Source: Propionibacteriales bacterium (GTDB lineage: Bacteria; Actinomycetota; Actinomycetes; Propionibacteriales; Nocardioidaceae). Taken from it: a stretch of 64,000 bases of DNA. Shown piece after piece: positions 23,358 to 32,026 of this stretch; position 1 is the first letter of the stretch, and every line of letters starts with the position of its first letter. The notes beneath the pieces are model-generated. The model searched no databases. It was not told where the DNA came from and was given only the letters and a program-made list of their open reading frames with translations. Location: contig JAPLCA010000026.1 in the NCBI GenBank assembly GCA_026392465.1, positions 124,001 through 188,000 of the forward strand, read 5' to 3'. The position numbers and the translations under genes were made by a program.

Positions 23358-23714
23358 GTGATCGACGTCGTGGTGGACCAGGCCTCGCAGGAGCCGCCGT
23401 TCGAGCAGGTGCGGCGCCAGGTGGCTGCGGCGGCCGCCGACGGCTCGCTGCCCGCGGGGCACCGGCTGCCGACCGTGCGTGCGCTGGCCGCCGACCTCGG
23501 GCTGGCCGTCAACACCGTCGCCCGGGCCTACCGCGAGCTGGAGGCCGACGGCGTCGTCGAGACCCAGGGTCGGCGCGGCACCTTCGTGACGGCCCCGGTC
23601 GCCCCCGACGGCGCCACCCGCGCGGCGGTCGAGCGCGTGGTCGCGGACGCGCGCCGCGCCGGTCTCTCCCGCGACCAGGTCGTCCGGCTGGTCGAGGAGG
23701 TGTGGGGCGCGTGA
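23358..23714 (+). CDS. GntR-family (YtrA subfamily) regulator
   Basis: A 118-residue short GntR protein. The winged HTH spans residues 10-75 (PPFEQVRRQVAAAA, LPTVRALAADLGLAVNTVARAY, VVETQGRRGTFV). The C-terminus is only a short helical dimerisation tail, typical of YtrA-type regulators, which usually control ABC transporters; no transporter is adjacent here. The stop codon overlaps the GTG of the downstream GNAT gene (GTGA), so the two are co-translated. Confidence 0.88.
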   Translation: MIDVVVDQASQEPPFEQVRRQVAAAAADGSLPAGHRLPTVRALAADLGLAVNTVARAYRELEADGVVETQGRRGTFVTAPVAPDGATRAAVERVVADARRAGLSRDQVVRLVEEVWGA

Positions 23715-24154
23715 GCGACCTGGACGGCGTGACCATCAGGCTGGCCCGCGAGCGCGACCTCGACGAGCTGACCGACCTCTGGGAGCGGGCGGCGCGCACC
23801 AGCCACGGCTTCATGGCCGACCACGACTTCACCGACGCCCACCCCTACCTGCGCGACGCGCTGCTGCCGTCGATGGACGTCTGGGTGGCCGAGCGCGCCG
23901 GCCGCCCCCTCGGCCTCGCCGGATGCCGGGGCACGCACCTGGAGCTGCTCTACGTCGAGCCCGAGGTGCACGGCACGGGCATCGGCACCCTCCTGCTCGA
24001 CCACGTCGGCCCCACGAGCGTCGAGGTCTACGCCGGCAACGCGCACGGCCTCGGCTTCTACACGTCGCACGGCTTCCGCACCCTGCGCACCCACACCACC
24101 GACGCCTTCGGCCGCCCCTTCCCCGTCGTCCACCTGGTCCGCGAGCTGAGCTGA
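23711..24154 (+). CDS. GNAT-family N-acetyltransferase
   Basis: A 147-residue acetyltransferase. Strand-loop motif A is ELLYVEPEVHGTGIGTLLLDHV and motif B is EVYAGNAHGLGFYTSHGFR. The substrate is unknown. The GTG at 23711 overlaps the upstream GntR stop, so the regulator may control this gene. An in-frame GTG at 23702 is less likely. The first composite repeat begins about 27 nt after its stop codon. Confidence 0.88.
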   Translation: MSDLDGVTIRLARERDLDELTDLWERAARTSHGFMADHDFTDAHPYLRDALLPSMDVWVAERAGRPLGLAGCRGTHLELLYVEPEVHGTGIGTLLLDHVGPTSVEVYAGNAHGLGFYTSHGFRTLRTHTTDAFGRPFPVVHLVRELS

Positions 24155-24192
24155 GTCGGCGTCGGGCCCTCGTTCGTCGGCTGCGGGGTCGT

Positions 24193-24448
24193 GACCTTGC
24201 TGGTGCGCAGCCTGCAATCGTCGTGACCTTGCTGGTGCGTTGCCTGCGGTGGTCGTGACCTTGCTGGTGCGTCGCCTGCGGTCGTCGTGACCTTGCTGGT
24301 GCGCAGCCTGTGGTCGTCGTGACCTTGCTGGTGCGTCGCCTGCGGTCGTCGTGACCTTGCTGGTGCGCTGCCTGTGGTGGTCGTGACCTTGCTGGTGCGC
24401 TGCCTGCGGTGGTCGTGACCTTGCTGGTGCGCTGCCTCGGCTTTCGCT
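24193..24448. repeat. Tandem array of eight 32-bp units (copy 1, left)
   Basis: Units start at 24193, 24225, 24257, 24289, 24321, 24353, 24385 and 24417, an exact 32-bp period. Every unit begins with the invariant 15-mer GACCTTGCTGGTGCG; the other 17 positions vary, and units 3 and 5 are identical. There are no spacers, so it is not a CRISPR array. Confidence 0.92.
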
Positions 24449-24929
24449 GTGTCTGGTCTCCGAAAGGGCCTCGACCGGGCGGCTGGCGGGCGCGCTGGGC
24501 TGGGTTCTCGGGCTGTGGCTCGCGTGTGACGCAAAGATTCTGCATTTGTGCGTGACTGGCCCAAGATTCTGCTTTTGCGCGTGCCGGCGGTGGATCTGCC
24601 ACCTTCTGAGCGCTCTTCAGGTGGCAGATCCACCGACGAGGGGGCCAGACGTGTGAAGGATTCTTCCTTCTCGTGGACCGTTCCACGAAAAGGAAGAATC
24701 CTTCGTCCCCCCAACCCAAAGGGCACGCAAGATTCTGCATACGCGCGTTCGAGACTGAAGGCTTCTGCGTTCGCGACGGGATCCCGTAGCAAACGCAGCA
24801 TCCTTGACCCTCCCGCACACGAACGCAGATTCTTGCGTCCACCGCGGACCACAGCCCGAGACCCGAACCCGACCCCCGCCCAACCGCCCGGTCGAGGCCC
24901 TTTCGGAGGCCAGGCCCAGCGCCAGCCGA

Positions 24930-25019
24930 GGCAGCGCACCAGCACGACGAGACCACCTACGGCAGCGCACCAGCGAGACAAGACCTCCTACGGCAGCGCA
25001 CCAGCAGGACCAGACCCCC
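24930..25019. repeat. Tandem array of three 31-bp units (copy 1, right)
   Basis: GGCAGCGCACCAGC recurs at 24930, 24961 and 24992. Its reverse complement GCTGGTGCGCTGCC is the core of the left array, so the two arrays face each other. Confidence 0.88.
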
Positions 25020-26453
25020 CTACTGCCCCGACTCGTTCGGGTCGCGCCAGGTGCGTTCGAAGGGCAGGCGCCAGGCGCGGGGGGCGATGAGCTGGTGGAC
25101 AGCGTTGGGGCCCCAGGTGCCGACGGGGTAGGGGCGGACGGGAGGCGGGTCGTCGAGGAGGGGCTGGGAGACCTCCCAGAGCCGTTCGATGCCCTCAGCG
25201 GTCGTGAAGAGCGTCCGCTCCCCCTTCATCGCGTCGAGGATGAGCCGCTCGTAGGCCTCCAGCACCTCTCCGGCGCGTGCCGTGTCCTGCATCGCGAACT
25301 GCATCGAGAGCTTGTCGAGCCGCAGGCCGGGGCCGGGGCGCTTGCCGTAGAACGACAGCGACAGGCGGGAGGAGTCGGCGAGGTCGAAGGTGAGGTGGTC
25401 CGGTCCCGACAGCCCCACGCCCGACCCGGCCGGGAACATCGACTTCGGCGGCTCCCGGAAGGCGATGGAGATGATCCGCGCCCCCTGGGCCATCTGCTTC
25501 CCGGTGCGCAGGTAGAACGGCACGCCCGCCCAGCGCCAGTTGTCGATCTGCGCACGCAGCGCCACGAACGTCTCCGTCTCGGAGTCGTGCGAGACGCCCG
25601 GCTCCTCGCGGTAGCCCTGGTACTGGCCGCGCACGACGTCGGAGGGCCGCAACGGCAGCATCGAGCGGAAGACCTTGTTCTTCTCCTCGCTGATCGAGCT
25701 GGAGTCCAGCGACGTGGGCGGCTCCATCGCCATGAACGCGAGGATCTGGAACAGGTGGGTCACCACCATGTCCTTGAACGCGCCCGTGCCCTCGTAGAAG
25801 CCAGCCCGCCCCGACACCGACAGCGTCTCCGGCACGTCGATCTGCACGTGGTCGATGAACGTGCGGTTCCAGATCGGCTCGAACAGCCCGTTCGCGAACC
25901 GGAACGCCAGGATGTTGAGCGCGGCCTCCTTGCCGAGGAAGTGGTCGATGCGGAAGATCTGGTCCTCGTCGAACACCTCGTGGATGCGGGCGTTCAGCGC
26001 GCGGGCGCTCTCGAGGTCGGTGCCGAACGGCTTCTCCATGATGATGCGCGACCGCTCGACCAGTCCCGCCTCGTCGAGGGTGCGGACGACGTCGACCGCG
26101 GCCTTGGGCGGCACGCTCAGGTAGTGCAGCCGGCGCGGCGCACCGCCCAGCTCCTCCTCCAGTCGACCCGCCACCTCCGCGAGCCGCGCGGGCCCGTCGG
26201 CGACGTTCACGTAGTGCAGCTTGGGCGCGAAGTCGTCCCACTCCTCCTGCGGCACCGGCCGCCCGAACTCGCGGCACGCCTCCTGCGCGAAACGCCGGAA
26301 CCCGTCGTCGTCGAGGTCGTCCATCGAGACGGCCACGATGCGCGAGTCCGCCACCAGCCTCGAGCGCAGCAGGTGCAGGATGCCGGGCAGCAGCTTGCGG
26401 CGGGCCAGGTCCCCCGTCGCGCCGAAGAGCACGATCAGGTGCGGGTCGCTCAT
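25020..26453 (-). CDS. zwf: Glucose-6-phosphate dehydrogenase
   Basis: NADP-dependent first step of the oxidative pentose phosphate pathway. 477 residues. The nucleotide loop LFGATGDLARRKLLP is at residues 9-23, the substrate/active-site motif RIDHFLGKE near residue 170, and EKPFGTDLESA before it. It departs from the commonest actinomycete form (GKEAALNILAFRFANG) and is not next to opcA, tal or gnd, so it may be a paralogue of the main zwf. TAGTCT lies exactly 6 nt before the ATG, indicating a leaderless mRNA. The stop codon abuts composite repeat copy 1. Confidence 0.93.
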   Translation of the reverse strand: MSDPHLIVLFGATGDLARRKLLPGILHLLRSRLVADSRIVAVSMDDLDDDGFRRFAQEACREFGRPVPQEEWDDFAPKLHYVNVADGPARLAEVAGRLEEELGGAPRRLHYLSVPPKAAVDVVRTLDEAGLVERSRIIMEKPFGTDLESARALNARIHEVFDEDQIFRIDHFLGKEAALNILAFRFANGLFEPIWNRTFIDHVQIDVPETLSVSGRAGFYEGTGAFKDMVVTHLFQILAFMAMEPPTSLDSSSISEEKNKVFRSMLPLRPSDVVRGQYQGYREEPGVSHDSETETFVALRAQIDNWRWAGVPFYLRTGKQMAQGARIISIAFREPPKSMFPAGSGVGLSGPDHLTFDLADSSRLSLSFYGKRPGPGLRLDKLSMQFAMQDTARAGEVLEAYERLILDAMKGERTLFTTAEGIERLWEVSQPLLDDPPPVRPYPVGTWGPNAVHQLIAPRAWRLPFERTWRDPNESGQ

Positions 26454-26459
26454 GGCCCG

Positions 26460-26465
26460 AGACTA
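26460..26465 (-). promoter_or_regulatory. -10 box for leaderless zwf mRNA
   Basis: TAGTCT on the minus strand followed by 6 nt and the zwf ATG at 26453. Confidence 0.5.
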
Positions 26466-26508
26466 GACCTGTCGCGTTGCGCCCAGGTGAACGTCGGCAC
26501 CGCGCAGG

Positions 26509-28227
26509 TCAGGTCGGCGGGCGACGACCGGCCGCGGTCTCGGCGACGTCGAGCCGGCCGAGGACCGTGTCGAGCACGCGCGAGTCGTAGCGTCCCTCGG
26601 ACCGCAGCTCGAGGAGGGCCTCGCGCTGGTCCTCGATCACGGCGCGACGCAGCAGGCCGAAGTCGCGCAGGCGTCGGTCGCGCTCCGGTCCGTCCTCCCC
26701 CGCCCACTCCCACTCCGCGGCGGGCGTGCGGCGTCGGCGCACCTGCTCGACCGCCGTCGGGTCCAGGCGACGGCCGTCGAGCCCGTCCTGCGCCACCTCG
26801 GTGCAGCGCGCGTCGGCCACCTCCCCGAGCGCGTCGAGCAGGGCCCGTACCTGGGCGCGACGCTGCTCGGTCCGGTCCGACTCGGCGCCCAGCCGGCGCA
26901 CCACCCACGAGAGCGTGCCGCCCTGCACGAGCAGGGAGAGTCCCGCGACGCAGAAGGCGGCGAGCACGAGCAGGCTGCGCTGGGCCGTCTCCGGCGGCAG
27001 GGTCTGCGCGGCGGCCAGGGTGATGACGCCGCGCATGCCGGCCCACACGAGCACGATCCCGTCGCGTCTGCCGAGCCGCTGCTCCTCGTAGAAGACCAGG
27101 TCGGCCTCGCGGCGGGCGACCGCCTGCAGCGCCCGTTCGCGCCGACGCTGCGACAGCTGCTGCGCCTGGTCCGAGGTGAGGTACTCGCGGAACGTCGCCA
27201 GGCGCGGCCGGTGTCGTCCGGCGGCCTGGCGACCGCGGCGCAGCTCGAGGAGCAGCAGGGCCACCCACACGGCCCGTCCCACGAGGAGGACGCCGAGCGC
27301 GATGGCCGTGACGACAGCGAGCTGCGACCACGGCTGGCCCGACGCGTCGAAGTCGGCCAGGAGGGGGCGCAGCTCCAGACCCATGACGAGGAAGACGGCG
27401 CCCTCGAGCAGGAAGGCGATGGTGCGCCAGTTGACCTCCTCGGCGATGCGGTCCTCCGCCCGCAGCTCGACGAGTCCGCGGGTGCCGGTGACCAGGCCGG
27501 CCACGACGACGGCGACGAGCCCCGACCCGCCGAGGTGCTCGGCGGGGGCGTAGGCGAGGAACGGCACGACGAACGAGATCGACGTCGCGACCGTGGCGTC
27601 CTCCACGAGGGACCGGACGAAGAGGCTGACCGCGGCCACGAGCAGACCGACGACGACGGCCACCAGCACCGCCTGCACGAAGTCGAGGCCGACGTGCCAG
27701 AGCGACGCTGACGCGCCCGAGGTGGCGACGGCGGTGCGCAGCAGGACCAGCGCGGTGGCGTCGTTGAGCATGCTCTCGCCGTCGAGGACAGTGACGAGCC
27801 GCGGAGCGACGCCGGTACGCCGGACGATGGACGTGGCGACGGCGTCGGTGGGGCTGACGATCGCGCCGAGCGCGAACGCCTCCGCGAACCCGATGCCCGG
27901 CACGACGAGCGGCAGCAGCCAGCCGAGGGTCAGCGCCGAGACGAGGACCAGCACGACCGACAGGCCGCTGATCGCCTTGAAGTCGCGGCGGAAGTCGAGC
28001 GCGGGCATGTTGACCGACGCCGCGTACAGCAGCGGCGGGAGCACCCCGGCGAGGATCGCCTCGGGCGGCACCTCGAACGCCGGCACCCCGGGCAGGAAGG
28101 AGATGCCGACACCGGCGACGACGAGCAGCAACGGTGCCGCGACCCCGATCCGTCCCGCGACCGACGTGACCGTGACGATGACGAGGACACCGGCGACGGC
28201 GAGGAGCAGGAGGTCCATGCGGACCAT
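26509..28227 (-). CDS. CPA1-family cation/proton antiporter (NhaP-like)
   Basis: A 572-residue membrane protein with about 12 helices in residues 1-420 and a cytosolic C-terminal tail of 150 residues, as in Na+/H+ exchangers. Transport-site motifs are GAIVSPTDAVATS and GESMLNDATALVL, with GMRGVITLAAAQTLP in a later helix. The tail carries charged helices that could sense pH or bind a ligand. The ATG at 28227 (MVRMDLLLL) or the ATG at 28218 could be the start. It probably moves Na+ or K+ against protons; the ion cannot be decided. It is divergent from a lipoprotein gene. Confidence 0.9.
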   Translation of the reverse strand: MVRMDLLLLAVAGVLVIVTVTSVAGRIGVAAPLLLVVAGVGISFLPGVPAFEVPPEAILAGVLPPLLYAASVNMPALDFRRDFKAISGLSVVLVLVSALTLGWLLPLVVPGIGFAEAFALGAIVSPTDAVATSIVRRTGVAPRLVTVLDGESMLNDATALVLLRTAVATSGASASLWHVGLDFVQAVLVAVVVGLLVAAVSLFVRSLVEDATVATSISFVVPFLAYAPAEHLGGSGLVAVVVAGLVTGTRGLVELRAEDRIAEEVNWRTIAFLLEGAVFLVMGLELRPLLADFDASGQPWSQLAVVTAIALGVLLVGRAVWVALLLLELRRGRQAAGRHRPRLATFREYLTSDQAQQLSQRRRERALQAVARREADLVFYEEQRLGRRDGIVLVWAGMRGVITLAAAQTLPPETAQRSLLVLAAFCVAGLSLLVQGGTLSWVVRRLGAESDRTEQRRAQVRALLDALGEVADARCTEVAQDGLDGRRLDPTAVEQVRRRRTPAAEWEWAGEDGPERDRRLRDFGLLRRAVIEDQREALLELRSEGRYDSRVLDTVLGRLDVAETAAGRRPPT

Positions 28228-28284
28228 CGTGACACCGGCGACCCATGGTGCTCGGTCCCCGGGACCCGGCCCACCGCGAGGCCC

Positions 28285-28290
28285 TACGAT
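28285..28290 (+). promoter_or_regulatory. -10 box for leaderless lipoprotein mRNA
   Basis: TACGAT followed by exactly 6 nt and the ATG at 28297. Confidence 0.5.
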
Positions 28291-28296
28291 CCGACC

Positions 28297-28713
28297 ATGC
28301 GCCGCCTTCCCGTCCTGCTCGTCCTCGGCCTCCTGCTCGGAGCCTGCGCGCAGGACCCCGAGCCGCCGCGCTCGTTCCCCATCATCGGCGAGCGCGTGTG
28401 GGCGCGGTTCGACGACAGCGGCTCGGTCAGCGAGACCGCCACGGCCAACGAGCCGGTCCGCGTCGTGAGCGTGCAGCTCTCCTGCACGGGCGACAGCGGC
28501 GACCAGGAGCTGACGGTCACGACGCCGCTCGGCACCGCTGGACAACCGTGCCCCAACACCTCGCGCGAAGGATCGATCAGCCAGAGCCTGGCCGACGGGA
28601 CGGAGCCCTATCCCGCAGGCGACCTCCCCGTTCGGGTGGACGCCCCCGACGGAGTTCGCTGGTCCGTCGCCGTGACCGTGAACGCGTCGGACGCCGCGGG
28701 CATCGTCCAGTGA
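28297..28713 (+). CDS. Small lipoprotein of unknown function
   Basis: A 138-residue protein with a signal peptide (MRRLPVLLVLGLLLGAC) ending in the lipobox LLGAC, so Cys17 should be lipid-modified and the protein anchored outside the membrane. The mature part is polar, with two further cysteines (SCTGDSG, PCPNTS) that may form a disulfide. No known domain is recognised. It is convergent with the response regulator gene, with only 9 nt between the stop codons. Confidence 0.8.
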   Translation: MRRLPVLLVLGLLLGACAQDPEPPRSFPIIGERVWARFDDSGSVSETATANEPVRVVSVQLSCTGDSGDQELTVTTPLGTAGQPCPNTSREGSISQSLADGTEPYPAGDLPVRVDAPDGVRWSVAVTVNASDAAGIVQ

Positions 28714-28722
28714 CCTCGCTCC

Positions 28723-29370
28723 TCAGATCAGCCGACGGTCGCTCGCCCACTTCGTGAGCTCGTGCCGGCTCGAGAGCTGCAGCTTGCGCAGCACGCTCGA
28801 CACATGGGTCTCGACGGTCTTGACGGAGATGAACAGCTCCTTCGCGACCTCCTTGTAGGCGTAGCCGCGGGCGATCAGGCGCATCACCTCGCGCTCCCGC
28901 TCGGTGAGGCGGTCGAGGTCCTCGTCGACCTGCGCGACCTCGATGGTCCCGGCGAACGCGTCGAGCACGAAGCCGGCGAGCCGCGGGCTGAACACGGCGT
29001 CGCCGGAGGCCACCCGGTGCAGCGCGTCGACGAGCTCGGCACCAGAGATCGTCTTCGTCACGTACCCCCGGGCGCCGGCCCGGATGACGCCGATGACGTC
29101 CTCCGCGGCATCGCTGACCGACAGGGCCAGGAACCGCACCTCGGGTGCCTGCGGCAGCACGCGGCGGATCACCTCGGCCCCGCCGCCGCCCGGCATGTGC
29201 ACGTCGAGCAGGACGACGTCGGGACGCGTGGCCAGGACGGCCGGCACGGCCGTGTCGACGTCCTCGGCCTCGCCCACCACGACGACGCCCGGGTCCTTCT
29301 GGAGCTCGGCGCGCACCCCGGTGCGGAACATGGCGTGGTCGTCGACCACCAGGACGTGCAGGGGGTTCAT
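28723..29370 (-). CDS. LuxR/NarL-family response regulator
   Basis: A 215-residue two-component regulator. The receiver domain has acidic residues in VVDDHAMF and the phospho-acceptor Asp in VVLLDVHMPGGG. The C-terminal LuxR HTH is LTEREREVMRLIARGYAYKE to KTVETHVSSVLRKL. The ATG overlaps the kinase stop codon (ATGA), so kinase and regulator are translated together. Likely targets are the divergent pspC/LiaF-type genes 1.4 kb away, by analogy with LiaSR-type systems. Confidence 0.95.
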   Translation of the reverse strand: MNPLHVLVVDDHAMFRTGVRAELQKDPGVVVVGEAEDVDTAVPAVLATRPDVVLLDVHMPGGGGAEVIRRVLPQAPEVRFLALSVSDAAEDVIGVIRAGARGYVTKTISGAELVDALHRVASGDAVFSPRLAGFVLDAFAGTIEVAQVDEDLDRLTEREREVMRLIARGYAYKEVAKELFISVKTVETHVSSVLRKLQLSSRHELTKWASDRRLI

Positions 29371-30614
29371 CGGGGCTCCTCGGGACTCGCGGCGGGCTGG
29401 GACAGGGGCATGGTGAGCGCGACCTCGGTGCCGTCCGGGCCGCTGCGGACGCGGGCGGTCCCGCCGTGGTTCTCGACCCGGCCGACGATCGAGCCGCGCA
29501 CGCCCATCCGGTCGTCGGCGATCGCGTCGGGGTCGAAGCCCGTACCGCGGTCGCGGACGAAGACCTCGACGACGCCCTGGCCGACCTCGGCGTAGACGTC
29601 GACGCGGTCGACCCCGGCGTGCTTGGCCGCGTTGACGACCGCCTCGCGCGCGGCACGGACGACCGCGACCAGGTCGGCGTCGAGCGGCGTGTCCCCGACG
29701 ACGACCAGCTCGACGGCGATCCGGTGCGTCTCCTCCACGTCGGCGCGCACGTCGCGCAGCGCGGCCGCCCACGAGTCGCCGGGCAGCTCCTCCTCGCCGT
29801 ACAGCCACGAGCGCAGCTCGCGCTCCTGACGCCGCGCGAGGGTGGCGACCGCGGCCGGGTCGGACGCGTTCTTCTGCAGGAGCGCCAGCGTCTGCAGCAC
29901 GGAGTCGTGCAGGTGGGCGGCGACGTCGGCACGCTCCTGCGAGCGGATCCTCTCGCGCCGCTCGCTGCCCAGGTCGGTGACGAGCGAGACGACCCACGGT
30001 CCGAGCAGCAGGAGCAGCCCGACGACGGCGACGAGCAGCGCCAGGCCGAGGTCGCGCACGGCGGAGAGGCCGCGCTCCTGCGTCAGGAGGTAGAGGACGC
30101 CGAACGCGACGAGGCCGAGACCCGCGGCCACCCGCAGCACGAACCCGCCTCCGGACGTCCGGGTGAACCAGGACTGCCACGCGGCGTCGTCGAGCTGACG
30201 CCACACGACGGCGATCCCGCCCACGACCACCAGCAGCGGAAGGAGCATCGACCCGCCCGGGCGGGCCCCGCCCTGCACGAGGAGCAGCACGCCGACGCCG
30301 ACCGCCAGCACCGCGAGGGTCTGGACGACCTCGACCCCGCCGGGGCGGCCGGGGACACGCAGACCACGACGCGTGGCGGCCTCGAGGCCCGGGGACAGGT
30401 CCGGCCCGCGCAGCGGCAGGAACCGCCAGAGGAGCAGGTAGGCCAGCACGCCTGCGCCGTTGAACCACGTGGCCACGACGAAGCCGACCCGCACCCACAG
30501 CACCGGCACGCCGAGGTGCTCGGCGACGCCTGCCGCGACGCCACCGCCCAGCCGGTGCTCGGCGGGCCGGTAGGCGCGCCGCACGGGACGGGTCGGCGCG
30601 TCGGTGGGAGTCAC
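29367..30614 (-). CDS. PspC-domain sensor histidine kinase
   Basis: A 415-residue kinase. Residues about 12-65 form an N-terminal PspC domain (RAYRPAEHRLGGGVAAGVAE then a hydrophobic helix); five further hydrophobic segments follow to residue 220. The HisKA_3 phosphorylation box is VAAHLHDSVLQTLALLQ and the ATPase has REAVVNAAKHAG and RDRGTGFD. The GTG at 30614 starts right before the PspC domain; longer upstream reading lacks support. It pairs with the downstream LuxR regulator and lies divergent to another PspC gene, a common actinomycete envelope-stress arrangement. Confidence 0.93.
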   Translation of the reverse strand: MTPTDAPTRPVRRAYRPAEHRLGGGVAAGVAEHLGVPVLWVRVGFVVATWFNGAGVLAYLLLWRFLPLRGPDLSPGLEAATRRGLRVPGRPGGVEVVQTLAVLAVGVGVLLLVQGGARPGGSMLLPLLVVVGGIAVVWRQLDDAAWQSWFTRTSGGGFVLRVAAGLGLVAFGVLYLLTQERGLSAVRDLGLALLVAVVGLLLLLGPWVVSLVTDLGSERRERIRSQERADVAAHLHDSVLQTLALLQKNASDPAAVATLARRQERELRSWLYGEEELPGDSWAAALRDVRADVEETHRIAVELVVVGDTPLDADLVAVVRAAREAVVNAAKHAGVDRVDVYAEVGQGVVEVFVRDRGTGFDPDAIADDRMGVRGSIVGRVENHGGTARVRSGPDGTEVALTMPLSQPAASPEEPR

Positions 30615-30757
30615 CTCGGCATCGTCACACGCGCGCGCGAGCCGCCGCCACCAGGTGGACCACCCGGGCGACCCCGAGCCGTCGTCGCCACGCACCAGGG
30701 TCGGACCAGGGTCGCGCCGGATGGTCCCGCCCCCTCACCCGCGCCGAGGATGGAGCC

Positions 30758-32026
30758 ATGAGCACCACACCACCTCCCGGCTCCCCCACCGACCAGACCG
30801 GGTCCGACGAGACCCGCACCGCTGCCACCCCGCGGGCGGGCGCCCGCGCCTTCGACGACCTCCGCCGCAGCGACGACGACCGACTCGTGGCGGGCGTGTG
30901 CGGCGGCGTGGCGCGTCGCCTCGACGTCGACCCGGTCCTCGTCCGCGTGCTCACCGTCGTCCTGTGCTTCGTCGGCCTGGCCGGGGTGATCCTCTACGTC
31001 GCCGGCTGGCTGCTGCTGCCGGAGGACGACGAGCCCAGCAGCCTCGTCGCCCGCTGGTTCGACCTCGGCGCGTCGCAGACGCAGGTACGCGACATCGGCC
31101 TCGTCGGGGCCGGTGTGCTCGCCGTGGTCGCGATCGTCGGCGACGGCGGCTGGGGGTGGGGCGGTGGCGCGGTCTGGCTGGTCGCCGTGGTCGGGCTGCC
31201 GGTGGCGTTCGTGATCTGGCTCGCCCGCCGCAGCGGCAGGCCGTCGACAGCCGCGGACGCGGCGGCTGCCGACCCCGCGTCGGGACCGAGCGGGACGAGC
31301 ACGCCCTCCGCCGGGCCGGGCTGGCCAGGCGGACCCGAGGACACCGCGGTGCTCGAGCGACCCGCTCCCACCCGCGTCGACGACGTCCCGCCTCCTCCCC
31401 CGGCGTCGAGACGCCCCGCGCAGCCGAAGCCGCCGCGCCGCCCGCGCGAGCCCTACAGCTGGGTGCCCACCCTGCTCGGCCTCTCGCTCACCGCCATCGC
31501 CCTGGCCGTCCTGCGGCTCACCGCGGACCCGGCCTGGCCCGTGTACGTGGCCCTCGCCCTCGCCGTGCTCGGCGCGGTGCTCGTGCTGAGCACCTTCACC
31601 CGTGGCGGCGGGCCGCTGGTCGTCGTCGGCCTCGCGCTCCTGCCACTGCTCGCGGTCGCGTCGGTGCTGCCGACGCTGCGCACCGGTGAGCAGGTGGTGC
31701 GCCCGACGACGACGGCGGAGGTCCGGTCCACCTACACGCACGGTGTCGGCAGCTTCGAGCTCGACCTGGGCGCCGTCACCGACCCCGAGGACCTCGTCGG
31801 TCGCACGATCCGCGTGGACACGGGGATCGGCGAGACCCGCGTCTGGGTGCCCGAGGGCCTCCCGGTCGTGGCCAAGGCGTCGGTCGACGCCGGCGACCTC
31901 GAGGTGCTCGACACGCGCCGCAGCGGCGTGGGCCAGGAGGTCGGGCCGACCGGTGGGTCGTTCCCCGACGCCCTGACCATCGTGGTCGACCAGGGCCTCG
32001 GCCGCGTGGTGGTGGACGCCCGGTGA
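30758..32026 (+). CDS. PspC-domain protein with LiaF-like C-terminus
   Basis: A 422-residue membrane protein. A polar N-terminus is followed by a PspC domain (DRLVAGVCGGVARRLDVDP then a hydrophobic helix) at about residues 45-95. A Pro-rich cytosolic linker (residues 160-230) precedes a second group of helices. The C-terminal 100 residues (TYTHGVGSFELDLGAVTD onward) look like the beta-rich LiaF/cell-wall-active antibiotic response domain. It is probably an envelope-stress sensor or negative regulator acting with the divergent kinase. The next gene overlaps its stop (GTGA). Confidence 0.88.
   Translation: MSTTPPPGSPTDQTGSDETRTAATPRAGARAFDDLRRSDDDRLVAGVCGGVARRLDVDPVLVRVLTVVLCFVGLAGVILYVAGWLLLPEDDEPSSLVARWFDLGASQTQVRDIGLVGAGVLAVVAIVGDGGWGWGGGAVWLVAVVGLPVAFVIWLARRSGRPSTAADAAAADPASGPSGTSTPSAGPGWPGGPEDTAVLERPAPTRVDDVPPPPPASRRPAQPKPPRRPREPYSWVPTLLGLSLTAIALAVLRLTADPAWPVYVALALAVLGAVLVLSTFTRGGGPLVVVGLALLPLLAVASVLPTLRTGEQVVRPTTTAEVRSTYTHGVGSFELDLGAVTDPEDLVGRTIRVDTGIGETRVWVPEGLPVVAKASVDAGDLEVLDTRRSGVGQEVGPTGGSFPDALTIVVDQGLGRVVVDAR

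Larger units (their letters stand above)
24181..25019. repeat. Composite inverted-array element, copy 1
   Basis: Gene-free region built as a nested palindrome. From left to right: a tandem array 24193-24448; an inverted repeat CTCCGAAAGGGCCTCGACCG... at 24458-24486; hairpin A 24588-24635 (CGGTGGATCTGCCACCT arms); hairpin B 24655-24704 (23-bp stem with one mismatch, GAAGGATTCTTCCTTCTCG arm); hairpin C 24765-24798 (GGATCC core); the inverted-repeat partner 24880-24908 with one mismatch; and an array 24930-25019 whose units are reverse complements of the left array. Smaller inverted pairs (GGGCTGTGG/CCACAGCCC, GCAAAGATTC/GATTCTTGCG) lie between. It fills the gap between two convergent genes and touches the zwf stop codon. 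Short ORFs in it do not look like genes. Confidence 0.9.

Noticed and set aside
24193-24448. Possible CRISPR array
   Set aside because: The 32-bp units are directly adjacent with only scattered differences; there are no unique spacers and no cas genes.
24458-24908. IS element or MITE with a transposase
   Set aside because: The 29-bp inverted repeats are terminal-repeat-like, but they are internal to arrays, no target-site duplication can be recognised and no transposase is present; non-autonomous mobility stays only a hypothesis.
24548-25090. Open frames within the composite repeats that look conserved among copies (also at 41031-41231 and 58521-59168)
   Set aside because: Similarity follows from DNA conservation of palindromes; frames exist on both strands, lengths differ, the arrays shift frame every unit, and ribosome sites are lacking.
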